A stretch of DNA of 64,000 nt, from the NCBI GenBank assembly GCA_030407315.1, contig JALQPE010002092.1:1-64000 (forward strand), written 5' to 3'. Below, piece by piece: positions 34,401-43,822 of the stretch (the stretch's first letter is position 1; each line of letters starts with the position of its first letter). The stretch comes from Asparagopsis taxiformis (lineage: Eukaryota; Rhodophyta; Florideophyceae; Bonnemaisoniales; Bonnemaisoniaceae). Below the pieces are notes generated by a model. The model did no database searches, had not been told where the DNA came from, and saw only the letters and a list, made by a program, of their open reading frames with translations. The translations under genes and the position numbers were made by a program.

Positions 34401-35789
34401 GATATCGATCAGTCCTCAAATGTGCAACTGAAGATGGACCCTCCCATGCTTGCGACAGAAAGATTGTTGGCGTCTCCAACTATCGACATAGTAGAGCAGA
34501 ACCAACCACTGGTTCGCAATCAAGAAGGCAGGTTGTTTAGGAGTGAGGGGCAAATTAGTGATAGCAGAGGAGCAATGCTTTCGACATCTGGAGCCTCGCA
34601 ACGAAATATGTCTTTATCTCCTATCAATCAACAGCCAAGGATACCGAATGATACCGCAGCAGTGATCCTACAAACTCGAGCAGCGCTGTCGAAGTTGAGA
34701 CAAGAAAGAGCAGTCCCTTCGCGAAATGACAGTGTTGGGCCGCGCGTACTTACTGAAAAGGCGCAAGCGAGTCAAAGTTTGACTATGGATGCACATAGAT
34801 CAGCCAGTCAGACATCTGCACCCGTGGGGGAGCTACTAGCTCCACCACCATCACCGTCGCCTCAAAATCTTCAGTTGCCGCCTCCTGGACCAGCTACTAG
34901 CAAGTCCAAGTTTGATTTCGCTTCAACTCGGACAGAACCGGAAAGGGAAGTAGTTGACCAAGGAAAGGTGACCTTGCCTAACACTGCTTATTCTGCAGAC
35001 AGCAAAGAGCAGAAAGGTATGGTTGTAGCTAAGAGAGATGAGGTGGAAATTGGTAGGGCTGGAGAATTGAAGGACGGTGGTATTGTCCAAGCGGAGGTTG
35101 ACGATATAGAAGTGAAAGGAAAGCACGGTAATGGTATGAAACGAGGGTTGGTGGATATAGAGATGGAAGGACAAGCAGAAAATCCGTCAAAACGACGGAA
35201 GCGCGAGCCATTGGTTGTACCGTTTTTCGGAATGCCATCTACGGAGCAAACGCTCAACAAACTACGATCAGGTATTGCGTTGCGTGCACGGAACAATGGA
35301 GATGAGCGAAGCGGTTTAAATCGATCGTTGAATTTTGAGAGTATGCCTTCAACTGCAACAGTATCAATCCTTGACCGACTGGCTCGAATCGAAGCGCGCG
35401 AGCTTGACAAGAATTACAAGCCACTTGCAAGTATATGTCGAAAAGAGGACAACAAGGTGGCACGGTCTTTGATTAGTACGGAGCCGGCTGTACGGCTATT
35501 CCATGAGGGGTCAAGGGCAAATAAGAAAGGTCAAAGTTTGGCGATAGACAGAACTCATGCGAAAATGAAGATGAAATTGAACATAGCGCAGTTGTCGGCT
35601 CTGAGCTCTGCGCGAGCATCGAAGATGGCAGACAACATTTGTGGATGGCGTTTGAAGCCGTCGCCGTTCCAGGATCGCGCAAACATCCTAGAAGTAGAGA
35701 GCGGGAATAAGCGGCCCTTTGTTAATGATGGGGCAAATGGTGGTCTATTGGTTTCCAAGGAGTCACGTCTGAAGAAGAGAAGAAAGTGA
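31485..35789 (+). CDS. Large acidic SAP-domain nuclear protein
   Basis: A 1,434-aa intronless ORF. The N-terminus is basic and Ser/Pro-rich (YSLRNRSVAKTP). A SAP-like motif at about residues 119-155 (YTLSDLAKWRKNDLIAECAR followed by GIDTKGKKNTLRRR) suggests DNA or chromatin contact. About residues 160-1150 are low-complexity, rich in Ser, Glu, Asp and Gln and probably disordered. The C-terminus is ordered-looking and basic, with SKRRKREP, a VSILDRLARIEARE helix, and a terminal RLKKRRK nuclear localisation signal. It is divergent from the FG nucleoporin, which also has a SAP-like motif and an ILxxLxxI helix. Specific function is unknown; a chromatin or nuclear-periphery scaffold is a reasonable guess. 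Confidence 0.75.
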   Translation: MPRSTSPGTPRDDSSNDSPRYSLRNRSVAKTPQTSQPTPRRTPRRSQHPPSPITTKTDARVKKLHDVAISAWSSPPLQPVCSDPTPPSPPASSAVALAAPFPPLAGSESDSVSRFTTTKYTLSDLAKWRKNDLIAECARRGIDTKGKKNTLRRRIMQRIWQEQTNKQNQASIPTQHPGEEYSHLPKRDSQPSTRPQLTHVIQSNQLTTSPAHPPQKADETLPTSTDASQQPSHTLSSRHTRRSILPQLEEPAASDSNIAGIERTDTHKMDHAPSSQAQSHTDDSSFRSTPEDAEMKEDTAQSNDQGVPLSRDSSMSPDANASPESAAMEDVETKEAVEADVVMSAPVDVNRDGMMKDGDDENECSEQLDNSVEPSDEAKGMADISSSMGGEKEDGKIDAEHSVEEGGSGENAKNVDDAMNVSTGSKQEHEATEQVDGDVDAHMQEDIVEVEPAEPNIVDKVTNIVCQDDVKSAVPDVPREKRLSPIAVPVETPAQGLPSVQHAAEKSAVTAPDTEQFQFQHQAIPASAREDTNKSIQEITSAHLENPQASQNEPTSIPTMDDSPHAEHQSKLSIPPVSLLTPRNVQSLNKDSSNPQTPQQTSKPNITLPVCPPSEGKDKSTNSSYFSESPLPSPNPPPSDDEEHPTPSAAEHTQEQSPQTPSVHESPGAEAIESSNESQRDPEPTPEEDMAFGSSIPSPISPASPTPDREHQPSPIVEDISDSNSKHSDEDGGNALPDASQSGSEPSVQSAELLDQPAVEDQLSSSDNDANVDIGNTLPAASSPEERSAEEQMHHDNSDRADETLEGNDVPIDTQPVIVLSNSSGEDADVDSERDSEGSPNPAGAVEEDRLSPDASANSSERAHSNSLSDISSSAGEQQNRIKSDMLQREESPRSTGSVPSVAEDVPINVDRATESPTQPGEADVVAVVDGDQAVLHDSEVDKIEQDSNEEMEISRSGDGAVDQTAVQGSVQDIDQSSNVQLKMDPPMLATERLLASPTIDIVEQNQPLVRNQEGRLFRSEGQISDSRGAMLSTSGASQRNMSLSPINQQPRIPNDTAAVILQTRAALSKLRQERAVPSRNDSVGPRVLTEKAQASQSLTMDAHRSASQTSAPVGELLAPPPSPSPQNLQLPPPGPATSKSKFDFASTRTEPEREVVDQGKVTLPNTAYSADSKEQKGMVVAKRDEVEIGRAGELKDGGIVQAEVDDIEVKGKHGNGMKRGLVDIEMEGQAENPSKRRKREPLVVPFFGMPSTEQTLNKLRSGIALRARNNGDERSGLNRSLNFESMPSTATVSILDRLARIEARELDKNYKPLASICRKEDNKVARSLISTEPAVRLFHEGSRANKKGQSLAIDRTHAKMKMKLNIAQLSALSSARASKMADNICGWRLKPSPFQDRANILEVESGNKRPFVNDGANGGLLVSKESRLKKRRK

Positions 35790-35978
35790 ATGATCGAGTA
35801 ATGACGTAGTTTACACTAAAAGTCACTTGAGAAATGTAACATAATTGATAAATCGAATTCGGTGATGGTACATCACTGTTAAACTTGATTATTTCAATTT
35901 GCGACAACAGCACCACCCACCGCTGAGCGTTTCCCGAACACCGCAACAACAGAGCCATCCCCAACTCACGTTGCCATC

Positions 35979-37082
35979 ATGTCGGAAGAATCAAGCGATG
36001 GTTCCCTGGAGATCCGCCGCGCTCCACGCACAGGCGCCGCAGCAGCAGCCGTGGAGCGAATTTCCACAATGTCCGATGATGAATCGGACGACGACGCAAA
36101 TCGCAAGCATTCGCAGCCTATCTCCAACACTGCGCCATCCACACCATCCGACACAGACTTGCTTAAACGTACATCGCATGATGATATAGACGCGGAGATT
36201 GCACTGCCGGAACGCGAGGCAACTCCTGTTGATTCACACGTTCGCTCAGCTGGCATGCAAGGTGCCCGAGCTGAAAGTCTGGACATGTTCCATTTTCCGC
36301 CCACTATTTCCTTCCCAACTGCCCTAACCACCTCAATTGAGTCCATTCCTGTTGAACAAAATCCAATTTTGTATCGCGTGAAGCCTGGCATGCAAGCCAA
36401 CAATAAGTCAGCCGTGGAGATACTTATGGATGCATACAAGAAGGATTCCGACATAATGAATCTCAAACGGTATCTGCAATCCAACGCCAATCTTATCACA
36501 TGGTCGGACGGTTCAAAGACGATTGCGATTGGAAGCCAACAATTTTTGCTGATTGAAGACGCAATGGCATCCAAGCATTACGTGTTTCGCAAGGGCGACA
36601 AAGTGCAAACCTATGAAGCAAAGGTGAAATCAGTCGCGAGAGTGCAACCGAGTTCCACTCGTGACGCACGCACCAAATTTGCACTGGCAAACGCAGCCGC
36701 AAATAAGGCGGTCAATAAACGCCCACCGTCCAGAACGATGCTACGATGTATGGATGACGACGCCGAACAGCAGGAGGCACAGGCTAAAATAGAGAGCCAT
36801 AGAAAGGAAAGAGAGCGAGCTAGATTGGAAGCTAAGCGCAGACAAGCAAGAGAGAGACATGCACGCCCGAGTCGTCCATTGACCGTTGAAACATTGGAGT
36901 CGGATGAGGACGACGAGGATGCTGTGAGGCAGAATGCGGAACGAGCAGAAGCGTCGGAACGTTTGATGAAAGCGAAACGTCCGCCGTCCACCTCTCGTTC
37001 TTCTGCTTTCCCAGTTAAACGAAGAAAGGCTGGAGGTCGTCGCGTGGTAGATATCAATGATGATGATAGTGAAAGTGATTAG
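35979..37082 (+). CDS. LEO1: LEO1, Paf1 transcription-elongation complex subunit
   Basis: LEO1 works with PAF1 to couple RNA polymerase II elongation to histone modification. The 367-aa product has an acidic N-terminus (MSDDESDDDAN), then the conserved Leo1 core at about residues 105-230: FHFPPTISFPT, NPILYRVKPGM, NLITWSDGSKTIAIGSQQF and YVFRKGD, followed by the Lys/Arg/Glu-rich helix HRKERERARLEAKRRQARER and an acidic tail (DDDSESD). The ITWSDGS strand is the family hallmark. It is short for LEO1, mainly through trimmed acidic arms. Same strand as the SAP-domain gene, 189 bp downstream of its stop; it ends 47 bp from the convergent GET3-like gene. Confidence 0.9.
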   Translation: MSEESSDGSLEIRRAPRTGAAAAAVERISTMSDDESDDDANRKHSQPISNTAPSTPSDTDLLKRTSHDDIDAEIALPEREATPVDSHVRSAGMQGARAESLDMFHFPPTISFPTALTTSIESIPVEQNPILYRVKPGMQANNKSAVEILMDAYKKDSDIMNLKRYLQSNANLITWSDGSKTIAIGSQQFLLIEDAMASKHYVFRKGDKVQTYEAKVKSVARVQPSSTRDARTKFALANAAANKAVNKRPPSRTMLRCMDDDAEQQEAQAKIESHRKERERARLEAKRRQARERHARPSRPLTVETLESDEDDEDAVRQNAERAEASERLMKAKRPPSTSRSSAFPVKRRKAGGRRVVDINDDDSESD

Positions 37083-37129
37083 CGTTTCTCTATCGTCTGT
37101 GTTTACACTTTTTACCTTTGTACGTTACG

Positions 37130-39169
37130 TTACGACTTTGCATTTATGGCCATGTCGCCGTACGTCCGCAATGCTTCCAAGCCGCGTACTTCCATCGGTA
37201 AAAGTGGCATGTGTGTAATGTGAAAGTCCTGCCTTGGATACAATTCCGCAATCTGATCCAAATACTTCTTTTGCATCGTCGAACGCGTCTGCAGCATTCC
37301 CATCACATCCGTCTCCTTCGGTTTCATCAGCTGGTTCACCAGAATGTTCCTCACATTAATATTCATCGTGCACAGTTCCTGAACCAGTCTCTCTGTTTCG
37401 TAAACGGACAAAAACTCCGCAATCGCCACACAAACAAACGTCGTCTTATCCTGATCGTTCAAAATCGCCGTAACTTCTTCAAGGCCCTCTCGAGCAACCC
37501 TCAGCTGCTGTTCAGCCTGTCGAATTCTGTCTTGCATATTTACATCACCACCCGCTAACATGCCCAGCATCGGACCAAGTTGCTGACGAACTTGGTCCAG
37601 TCTCCCTAAGGCTTTGTCGGCAACAGACGGGAAGTTCAAAAGCCTCAACGTGTGACCAGTTGGAGCGGTATCGAAAACAATCACGTCAAACTCCATTTTC
37701 TTCGCAAGTCGTGCGATTTGTGTGAACGACACAGCTTCATCAATGCCAGGAACTGATTTTATCATCTGTCGCAGCGAATCGAGAGACATCAACTCGGACA
37801 GTCCAGACTCGCTATTGCCCTGTGTAGCATCCGCCACTTTGTTGAAAAAGTTCTCTGCAGCCTCAGAGGCATCGACCTCTAATGCGTACAAGGAACGGTA
37901 GCCAGCGATTTTGGTCGGATCCGTTCCGCTGGAGATTTTCTGCGCAAATGCATCGGAAAGATTGTGAGCTGGATCTGTCGACACTAGCAAAACCTTCTTT
38001 CCAGCTTTTTCCATTGCGACACCGAGAGAACTGCTCGTTGTGGTTTTACCAACGCCTCCCTTACCGCCGACAAAAACCCAACGCAGAGATTTGTCACTCA
38101 CAATGTTGCGTAGACTTCCCTCGTATTCACCAATGTCATTCATACCTTCCATACCTTGAGTGTATTCCTTCTTCTCAGTGAGCAGCAGATTCGCATACGT
38201 ATCTATTGGGCTCTTGCCACGCACTTCTCCTGCAAGAAGTGGCATAGTGGTGATATGGAAATCCTCGCCGTACAGCTCCACAACTTGTTCCATATATTTT
38301 GTTTGCATTGCTAACCGAGCGCTGTACAGCGCTTGTGCTCGCTTTGCGTCTGTAATATCTTCAGAGGGGAGGATTTGATTCACAACTATGTTGTTGACTC
38401 GGATGCGGAACTTTCCAACCTCCTGGACCAAACGCTCTGTCTCGAATACGCTGAGAAACTCTGGAATACACACGCAAACAAAAGTACATTTGGCAGGATC
38501 GGCAAACGTCTTGGACACATCCTTTGTCACATCGCTTAGCTGTTGGATGCGTGAAGCCATGTCATTGATATCGAGACCTGGAATTCCCATAGATGAAGCC
38601 ATTGTGCCAGCCATAGGGCCGAATTGGTTGATGATACGATTGCACATTGCCAGGCCCTTTTCCAATAGACCAGGGAAACCGAGAAGACGCATTGTGTGGC
38701 CTGTCGGGGCAGTGTCGAATACCACGACATCGTAATCCATATCACGGACGCTCTTCATGAGTGCTCCAAATGCCATAGCTTCGTCAATACCTGGTATGGC
38801 ATTTCCCAATTCACCGAGCAAGCCCCTAGCGGCGTCTTCGCCACCGAGCGACTGGATCAATTCCTGAGGCATATCAGAATCCAGTGGCAAATTGGTTTGC
38901 TCGGGTGGTTCCACTTCCATTGCGTCAAGATTGTCAAAGCCATTGACTTTAGACGGCTCGCCGGTGAAGTTTTGAGAAAAGGCATCTGACAGATTGTGCG
39001 CGGGATCTGTGGACACGAGAAGCACTGAACCTCTGACAGCTGCGAGTGCAACAGCTAGAGAGCATGATGTCGTTGTTTTGCCCACACCTCCCTTCCCGCC
39101 GACGAAGATCCATTTCAATTCGCTGCCGTGCACGAGATTGCTGAGCGATGGTTGCAGTTGCGTTGCCAT
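37130..39169 (-). CDS. GET3: Tandem-fused GET3/ArsA-type ATPase
   Basis: A 679-aa protein made of two GET3-like halves. Each has the deviant Walker A GKGGVGKT (about residues 25-32 and 369-376), STDPAHNLSDAF, FDTAPTGHT and a Met-rich GPM helix region typical of the GET3/TRC40 client-binding subdomain (GPMAGTMASSMG; GPMLGMLAGG). GET3 is a cytosolic homodimer that delivers tail-anchored proteins to the ER; here both halves are in one chain, so a covalent pseudodimer is expected. The CXXC zinc motif that clamps the usual dimer is absent from both halves (KRAQALYSARL and the matching second site). The arsenite-ligand cysteine region of bacterial ArsA is replaced by the GET3-type PGIDEA. Start Met fits the family. 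ArsH lies 170 bp upstream on the same strand. Confidence 0.9.
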   Translation of the reverse strand: MATQLQPSLSNLVHGSELKWIFVGGKGGVGKTTTSCSLAVALAAVRGSVLLVSTDPAHNLSDAFSQNFTGEPSKVNGFDNLDAMEVEPPEQTNLPLDSDMPQELIQSLGGEDAARGLLGELGNAIPGIDEAMAFGALMKSVRDMDYDVVVFDTAPTGHTMRLLGFPGLLEKGLAMCNRIINQFGPMAGTMASSMGIPGLDINDMASRIQQLSDVTKDVSKTFADPAKCTFVCVCIPEFLSVFETERLVQEVGKFRIRVNNIVVNQILPSEDITDAKRAQALYSARLAMQTKYMEQVVELYGEDFHITTMPLLAGEVRGKSPIDTYANLLLTEKKEYTQGMEGMNDIGEYEGSLRNIVSDKSLRWVFVGGKGGVGKTTTSSSLGVAMEKAGKKVLLVSTDPAHNLSDAFAQKISSGTDPTKIAGYRSLYALEVDASEAAENFFNKVADATQGNSESGLSELMSLDSLRQMIKSVPGIDEAVSFTQIARLAKKMEFDVIVFDTAPTGHTLRLLNFPSVADKALGRLDQVRQQLGPMLGMLAGGDVNMQDRIRQAEQQLRVAREGLEEVTAILNDQDKTTFVCVAIAEFLSVYETERLVQELCTMNINVRNILVNQLMKPKETDVMGMLQTRSTMQKKYLDQIAELYPRQDFHITHMPLLPMEVRGLEALRTYGDMAINAKS

Positions 39170-39339
39170 TTTGGCAATGTTAGACAGTTAACGTAGGAAT
39201 GGAGCGAGCGAGTTAAAGATGGCGCTCATAGCAGTGCAGCACAGGATACGTTTATAAATTAATATTTTCAGTAAGCGAAGTTTCCAGATAATTGGCGTGG
39301 AAGGGGACAAAAAGTGTTGCTCTACTTGATGTGTGTAAT

Positions 39340-40341
39340 CTACTCATTAGCCTTAGCCTTTATCTTCTCGGCATCCTTCTGCGCCTCCTTCTGCGCCTGC
39401 GTGAGCAATTTGCCCTTGTCCTCAATTTCTTTCCTTTCTGAATAACGATCGGTCAACAATTCCGCATACTCTCTATTGATCCTCACAAATTTAATAAACT
39501 CTTCCATGACGTCCACAACTCTCTCCCTCATAGACGACTGCTTCATTCGACCATCATCGTCAAACTCTTTCCACGCCATCGCTACTGAGCTTTGATTCGT
39601 CGTGCAAGGCATTCGCATCCACCTCGCGAGCAGACGCAACGTGTTGACAACATTGAAAGACTGCGAGCCGCCGCACACCTGTAGCACAGCAGCGGCCTTG
39701 CCCTGCGTGGGACGAACGGAGCCTGTATTCAATGGAATCCAATCGATTTGATTTTTGAACACTGAACACAGATTGCCGTGCAATTCGGCTGCACTCCAGA
39801 CATGCGCCTCGGACCAATACACGAGCTCGCGCAATTCGACCACCTTGGGATGGTCCTGAATTTCGGGATCACGTACTGGCAGACCGTGAGGGTTGAATGT
39901 GCGCACCTCTGCGCCCAGTCCTTCCAAAATTCGGGCGCATTCGTAGGCGAGTAGTTTAGAAAATCCGCGCGTTCTCAATGTACCGTGCAACACGAGGATA
40001 CGCGGCGGATGTGTGAATTTGGCGAGTGGGGGACGGAAAGTCTTTGCCGTTTCTAGCTGATCTTTCAAAATGGGCGCAATCCAATCGTTTCCAGGCCCAC
40101 TGGATGGAATGGCAGGATCTGAACGGTGCATGAGCCATGAGAGATTGGTGGCATCGCTAGTGCCGTTCTCTGTCGGTGCGTTGGACATTTTCAGGATCGT
40201 CGAGGCGGACCAGACACGCAATGTGCTGCAAGTGAAGGACTTCTGATGCCTGCGAGCGCTGATAAGTGGGTTGGGAGCGACAAAAGCTGCGGATCGCAGA
40301 TGTGTTCGGAGGTTACTAGAAAGTTCTCGTCGAAGTGCCAT
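39340..40341 (-). CDS. arsH: ArsH-type NADPH-dependent FMN reductase
   Basis: ArsH is a flavoprotein that oxidises trivalent organoarsenicals and reduces quinones or chromate with NADPH. The 333-aa product has the flavodoxin-like FMN loop LHGTLRTRGFSKLL (about residue 117), then WSEAHVWSAAELHG, FKNQIDWIPL, VRPTQGK and the signature CGGSQSFNVVNTLRLLARWM. The ArsH core spans about residues 105-285. The N-terminal about 50 residues are basic and Ser-rich (MALRRELSSNLRTHLRSAAF), which could be an organelle-targeting peptide. Met-52 (MSNAPTENG) is an alternative cytosolic start. A charged C-terminal helix rich in Lys and Glu is longer than in bacterial ArsH. Probably an ancient bacterial acquisition, as in other algae and fungi. 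Confidence 0.92.
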   Translation of the reverse strand: MALRRELSSNLRTHLRSAAFVAPNPLISARRHQKSFTCSTLRVWSASTILKMSNAPTENGTSDATNLSWLMHRSDPAIPSSGPGNDWIAPILKDQLETAKTFRPPLAKFTHPPRILVLHGTLRTRGFSKLLAYECARILEGLGAEVRTFNPHGLPVRDPEIQDHPKVVELRELVYWSEAHVWSAAELHGNLCSVFKNQIDWIPLNTGSVRPTQGKAAAVLQVCGGSQSFNVVNTLRLLARWMRMPCTTNQSSVAMAWKEFDDDGRMKQSSMRERVVDVMEEFIKFVRINREYAELLTDRYSERKEIEDKGKLLTQAQKEAQKDAEKIKAKANE

Positions 40342-40822
40342 GCTGCAATTGGAGAGGACGCCGTGCTCTGAGATGTTGGTACGTCGGCACGCATTGTCGA
40401 GAAGTCAAGTCGAGTTTGTGCGGACAGAGGAATGGTGCTTGTGATTGGTTTCCTCAGTTATATTCGTGATCTGCTGTATAATAGTGAATCTTTTTATTAT
40501 TCAATTCTTGAAAATTGCGAATTACAAATCACTGGATATAATTACGGGCCAGGTCACGGCGCATCAATTACCAAATTTGTTGTGGGTGACACTGGCGGAT
40601 CATTGGCCCACATCAAATATATACATGTAAGATATCTAATGCTCGTAAGCCAATGGCCGCATTGTTTGATTTCAAAGCAGCCAGTGACAATCACAACTGA
40701 AAGCCCCAACCGCCTCCCTGATATTTATCTTTGTTGCTTTCATCAGCATCTCCGCCTCTCACTATTTATGCACATTCGCAATTTTCGCCCAGTCCCCCTC
40801 GACACACGCATCTCAACAAACC
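40342..40822. promoter_or_regulatory. Divergent promoter region of arsH and phosphorylase
   Basis: A 481-bp region containing inverted CCAAT boxes (CATTGGCCC near 40600 and GCCAATGGCC near 40651) around AAATATATACATG. The CCAAT boxes are the clearest promoter-like words in it. Function is inferred from position. Confidence 0.45.
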
Positions 40823-43432
40823 ATGAAGGCGCGCACTTCCTCCTTCCGCGATTTGGTGCATGGCACTATTTCAGAGCCTGAGAGCAGATACTCTGTCACT
40901 GGCCATACCACTCCACAGGATGGCACAGAGAAGGAACAAAAGAGGAACAAGCTCCTTGCTTCCCTCATGTCCCAGTATCTTGCCCGTGACGTCCCCTCCA
41001 TTCAAAGACAGATCGTTAATCACGTCGAATACACACTTGCACGAACTCGGTACAATTTTGATTCCTTCGGCGCGTATCAGGCGACCGCTCTATCCGTCCG
41101 TGACAGGCTTATCGAATCTTGGAATGATACTCAGCAGTATTTCACAGAGAGAGATGTCAAACGAGTTTACTACCTCAGTCTTGAATTTTTGATGGGTAGA
41201 TATCTTACCAATGCTCTCATCAATATTGGAATCCATAAACAGTTCACCGATGCACTTTTGGGAATCGGCTTCGACATAGACAATATCGCTATTGAAGAAA
41301 GAGATCCCGGACTTGGAAATGGAGGTCTCGGAAGGCTTGCTGCCTGCTTCATGGATTCCTTAGCAACACTCAACTATCCTGCTTGGGGTTATGGTATTCG
41401 TTACAAATACGGTATGTTTGAACAGCGTATTATCAATGGACATCAGGTGGAAATTCCAGACTACTGGCTCGCTCATGGAAATCCATGGGAAATCGAGCGT
41501 CTTGACGTCACATACCCAGTCCGCTTCTACGGTCATGTCGAATCAACAGGCCATGGTTTCAAAATACATGGAGGCGAGATCGTCCAGGCCGTCGCTTACG
41601 ATTCTCCAATCCCAGGCTATGATACATACAATACCCTCAATCTTCGTCTGTGGAGCGCACAACCAGCCAAAGAGTTTGACCTTGCATCTTTCTCCCGCGG
41701 CGATTATTATGGTGCTGTTGCCGACAAAGAGGCCTCTGAGAAAATCTCCTCTGTCCTCTATCCAAATGATTCAACTGAAGCTGGGAAAGAGCTTCGTCTC
41801 AAGCAGCAGTACTTCTTTGTCTCAGCCACCCTTCAAGATGTTCTGCGACGTTTCAAAAAGGTCAACCGTCCTCTCACGGACCTACACACCAAGGTCGCCA
41901 TCCAGCTCAATGATACCCATCCCACAATTGGTGTAGTTGAGTTGATGCGAATTCTTATGGATGACGAAGGGCTTGGCTGGACAGCTGCCTGGCAGACAGT
42001 TTCCAAGGTGTTCTCGTACACCAATCACACTGTACTACCAGAAGCCTTGGAGAAATGGTCTGTATCCCTCATGGAGAAGTTGCTCCCGCGTCATATGATG
42101 ATCATTTACGAGATCAACCGTCGACACCTTGAAAAGATAGCCCAAAAGTACCCCAATGACGGCCATAAATTGCAGCGAATGAGCATCATCGAAGACGGTT
42201 ATCCAAAGATGGTGCGCATGGCACAGCTCGCAGTCGTGGCTTCACATACAGTTAATGGTGTGGCAGCCATTCACTCTGGACTCGTCTCGTCTAGGCTCTT
42301 TCCAGACTTTGCAAAGGATGGTCAGAGAATTCTGAACATGACAAATGGTGTCACACCACGTCGATGGATCCAACAAGCTAACCCCTCACTTTCTAACATT
42401 ATCTCTCGGTGGATTGAAACTGATGAATGGGTGGTCAACTTGGAACTGGCAAAGGGACTCGAGCAATATGTTAATAATGCGGATTTGCAACGTGAATTCA
42501 TCGAGTCCAAGCGCGAGAATAAGAAACGCCTTGCAAGTTATATCAAACACAAATTTGGTGTAGAGGTGAACTGCAACGCTCTTTTCGACATCCAGATTAA
42601 GCGTATCCACGAATACAAGCGCCAGTTGCTTAACATTCTCGGTGTTATTGCTCGTTACAATAATATTAAGCGCATGTCTCCTGAAGAGCGTGCACAGGTC
42701 GTACCCAAGGTTGTCATCATTGGTGGTAAGGCAGCAGCGTCTTATGTCCAGGCCAAACACTTCATCCGCCTCATCAATGGAGTAGCGGACGTTGTGAACA
42801 ATGATCCATCCATTGGCGATACACTCAAGGTTTTCTTCTTGCCAAATTACAACGTCACTCTCGCTGAGATGATTATTCCGGCCAACGACATCTCGCAACA
42901 CATTTCCACAGCTGGAATGGAGGCTTCTGGTACCTCAAATATGAAGTTTGTTATGAACGGCGGTTTGATTATCGGAACGATGGACGGAGCAAATATTGAG
43001 ATTCGGGAAGAAGTTGGCGAAGAGAACATGTTTGTATTCGGGCTACATACGCCTGAGATTGACCACGCGAGGAACCAATTGAAATACGGTGAATACAAGG
43101 TACGCGACGACAGGCTATCAGAAGCCATGAATCAGATTCAGAGCAACATGTATTGCGGATCGGAAACGAGCGGCCCAATTATGAACACTTTGCAGCCGTA
43201 CAATGATTACTACTTGGTGACTCGCGATTTCTCGTCTTACATGGATGCTCTTGACCGGGTGGACGCCGCATTCAAGGACAAAACGGCATGGGTCAAGCAG
43301 ACGATTGTGTCTGTTGCGAGAATGGGCAAGTTTTCATCGGACCGAACGATTCGCGAGTACGCCGAACAGATCTGGGACGTCGAAGCCACACCATTCATTC
43401 CCGGGTCAATCTCATACAAGTCTCAGGCTTAG
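40823..43432 (+). CDS. Starch/glycogen (alpha-glucan) phosphorylase
   Basis: Releases glucose 1-phosphate from alpha-1,4-glucans. The 869-aa length is typical for GT35 phosphorylases. Visible motifs are [50 protein letters not shown] and the pyridoxal-phosphate site [15 protein letters not shown], with the cofactor lysine at about residue 708. The N-terminus is Ser/Thr-rich but not a clear transit peptide, as expected for red algae, whose floridean starch lies in the cytosol. The 80-residue insertion of plastid L-type plant phosphorylases is absent. No introns. Divergent from arsH. Confidence 0.96.
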   Translation: MKARTSSFRDLVHGTISEPESRYSVTGHTTPQDGTEKEQKRNKLLASLMSQYLARDVPSIQRQIVNHVEYTLARTRYNFDSFGAYQATALSVRDRLIESWNDTQQYFTERDVKRVYYLSLEFLMGRYLTNALINIGIHKQFTDALLGIGFDIDNIAIEERDPGLGNGGLGRLAACFMDSLATLNYPAWGYGIRYKYGMFEQRIINGHQVEIPDYWLAHGNPWEIERLDVTYPVRFYGHVESTGHGFKIHGGEIVQAVAYDSPIPGYDTYNTLNLRLWSAQPAKEFDLASFSRGDYYGAVADKEASEKISSVLYPNDSTEAGKELRLKQQYFFVSATLQDVLRRFKKVNRPLTDLHTKVAIQLNDTHPTIGVVELMRILMDDEGLGWTAAWQTVSKVFSYTNHTVLPEALEKWSVSLMEKLLPRHMMIIYEINRRHLEKIAQKYPNDGHKLQRMSIIEDGYPKMVRMAQLAVVASHTVNGVAAIHSGLVSSRLFPDFAKDGQRILNMTNGVTPRRWIQQANPSLSNIISRWIETDEWVVNLELAKGLEQYVNNADLQREFIESKRENKKRLASYIKHKFGVEVNCNALFDIQIKRIHEYKRQLLNILGVIARYNNIKRMSPEERAQVVPKVVIIGGKAAASYVQAKHFIRLINGVADVVNNDPSIGDTLKVFFLPNYNVTLAEMIIPANDISQHISTAGMEASGTSNMKFVMNGGLIIGTMDGANIEIREEVGEENMFVFGLHTPEIDHARNQLKYGEYKVRDDRLSEAMNQIQSNMYCGSETSGPIMNTLQPYNDYYLVTRDFSSYMDALDRVDAAFKDKTAWVKQTIVSVARMGKFSSDRTIREYAEQIWDVEATPFIPGSISYKSQA

Positions 43433-43822
43433 TGTGTAACTGTAGAGTTGATATCGTAATTGACGCTGGATACTTGAGGTTACATGCGTCTTTCAATAGT
43501 TTGATTCCATAAAAGTTGTTTCAGTGGGGTAAATCTGTTCTGTTTCATCTCAATGCTGGATGATAGCTATTGTAGTCGACTGGCTCGAGCATTTTGATGT
43601 GCTTGGGCGACGGTGATCTGAAGCGTCGCAAGTTCAGCAGTTTCGCGTCCACCTGACCATGCTGGAAATTTTTGATCGCTTAAAAATAAGTACAGGCGCG
43701 ATGTGTTATCTGGCTCACATTGGGCCCAACGCTTTCCAGCCGAAATTTAAAGTCTCAGTCCACAGCACACAAGACAATATCCACCGCGCTTCTGATCACA
43801 TCATCCGAACTGATCAGCTTCC

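Noticed and set aside
37130..39169. Arsenite-pump ArsA because of the tandem ATPase layout and neighbouring ArsH
   Set aside because: The ArsA cysteine region is replaced by GET3-type PGIDEA and Met-rich client helices are present; kept only as a context finding.
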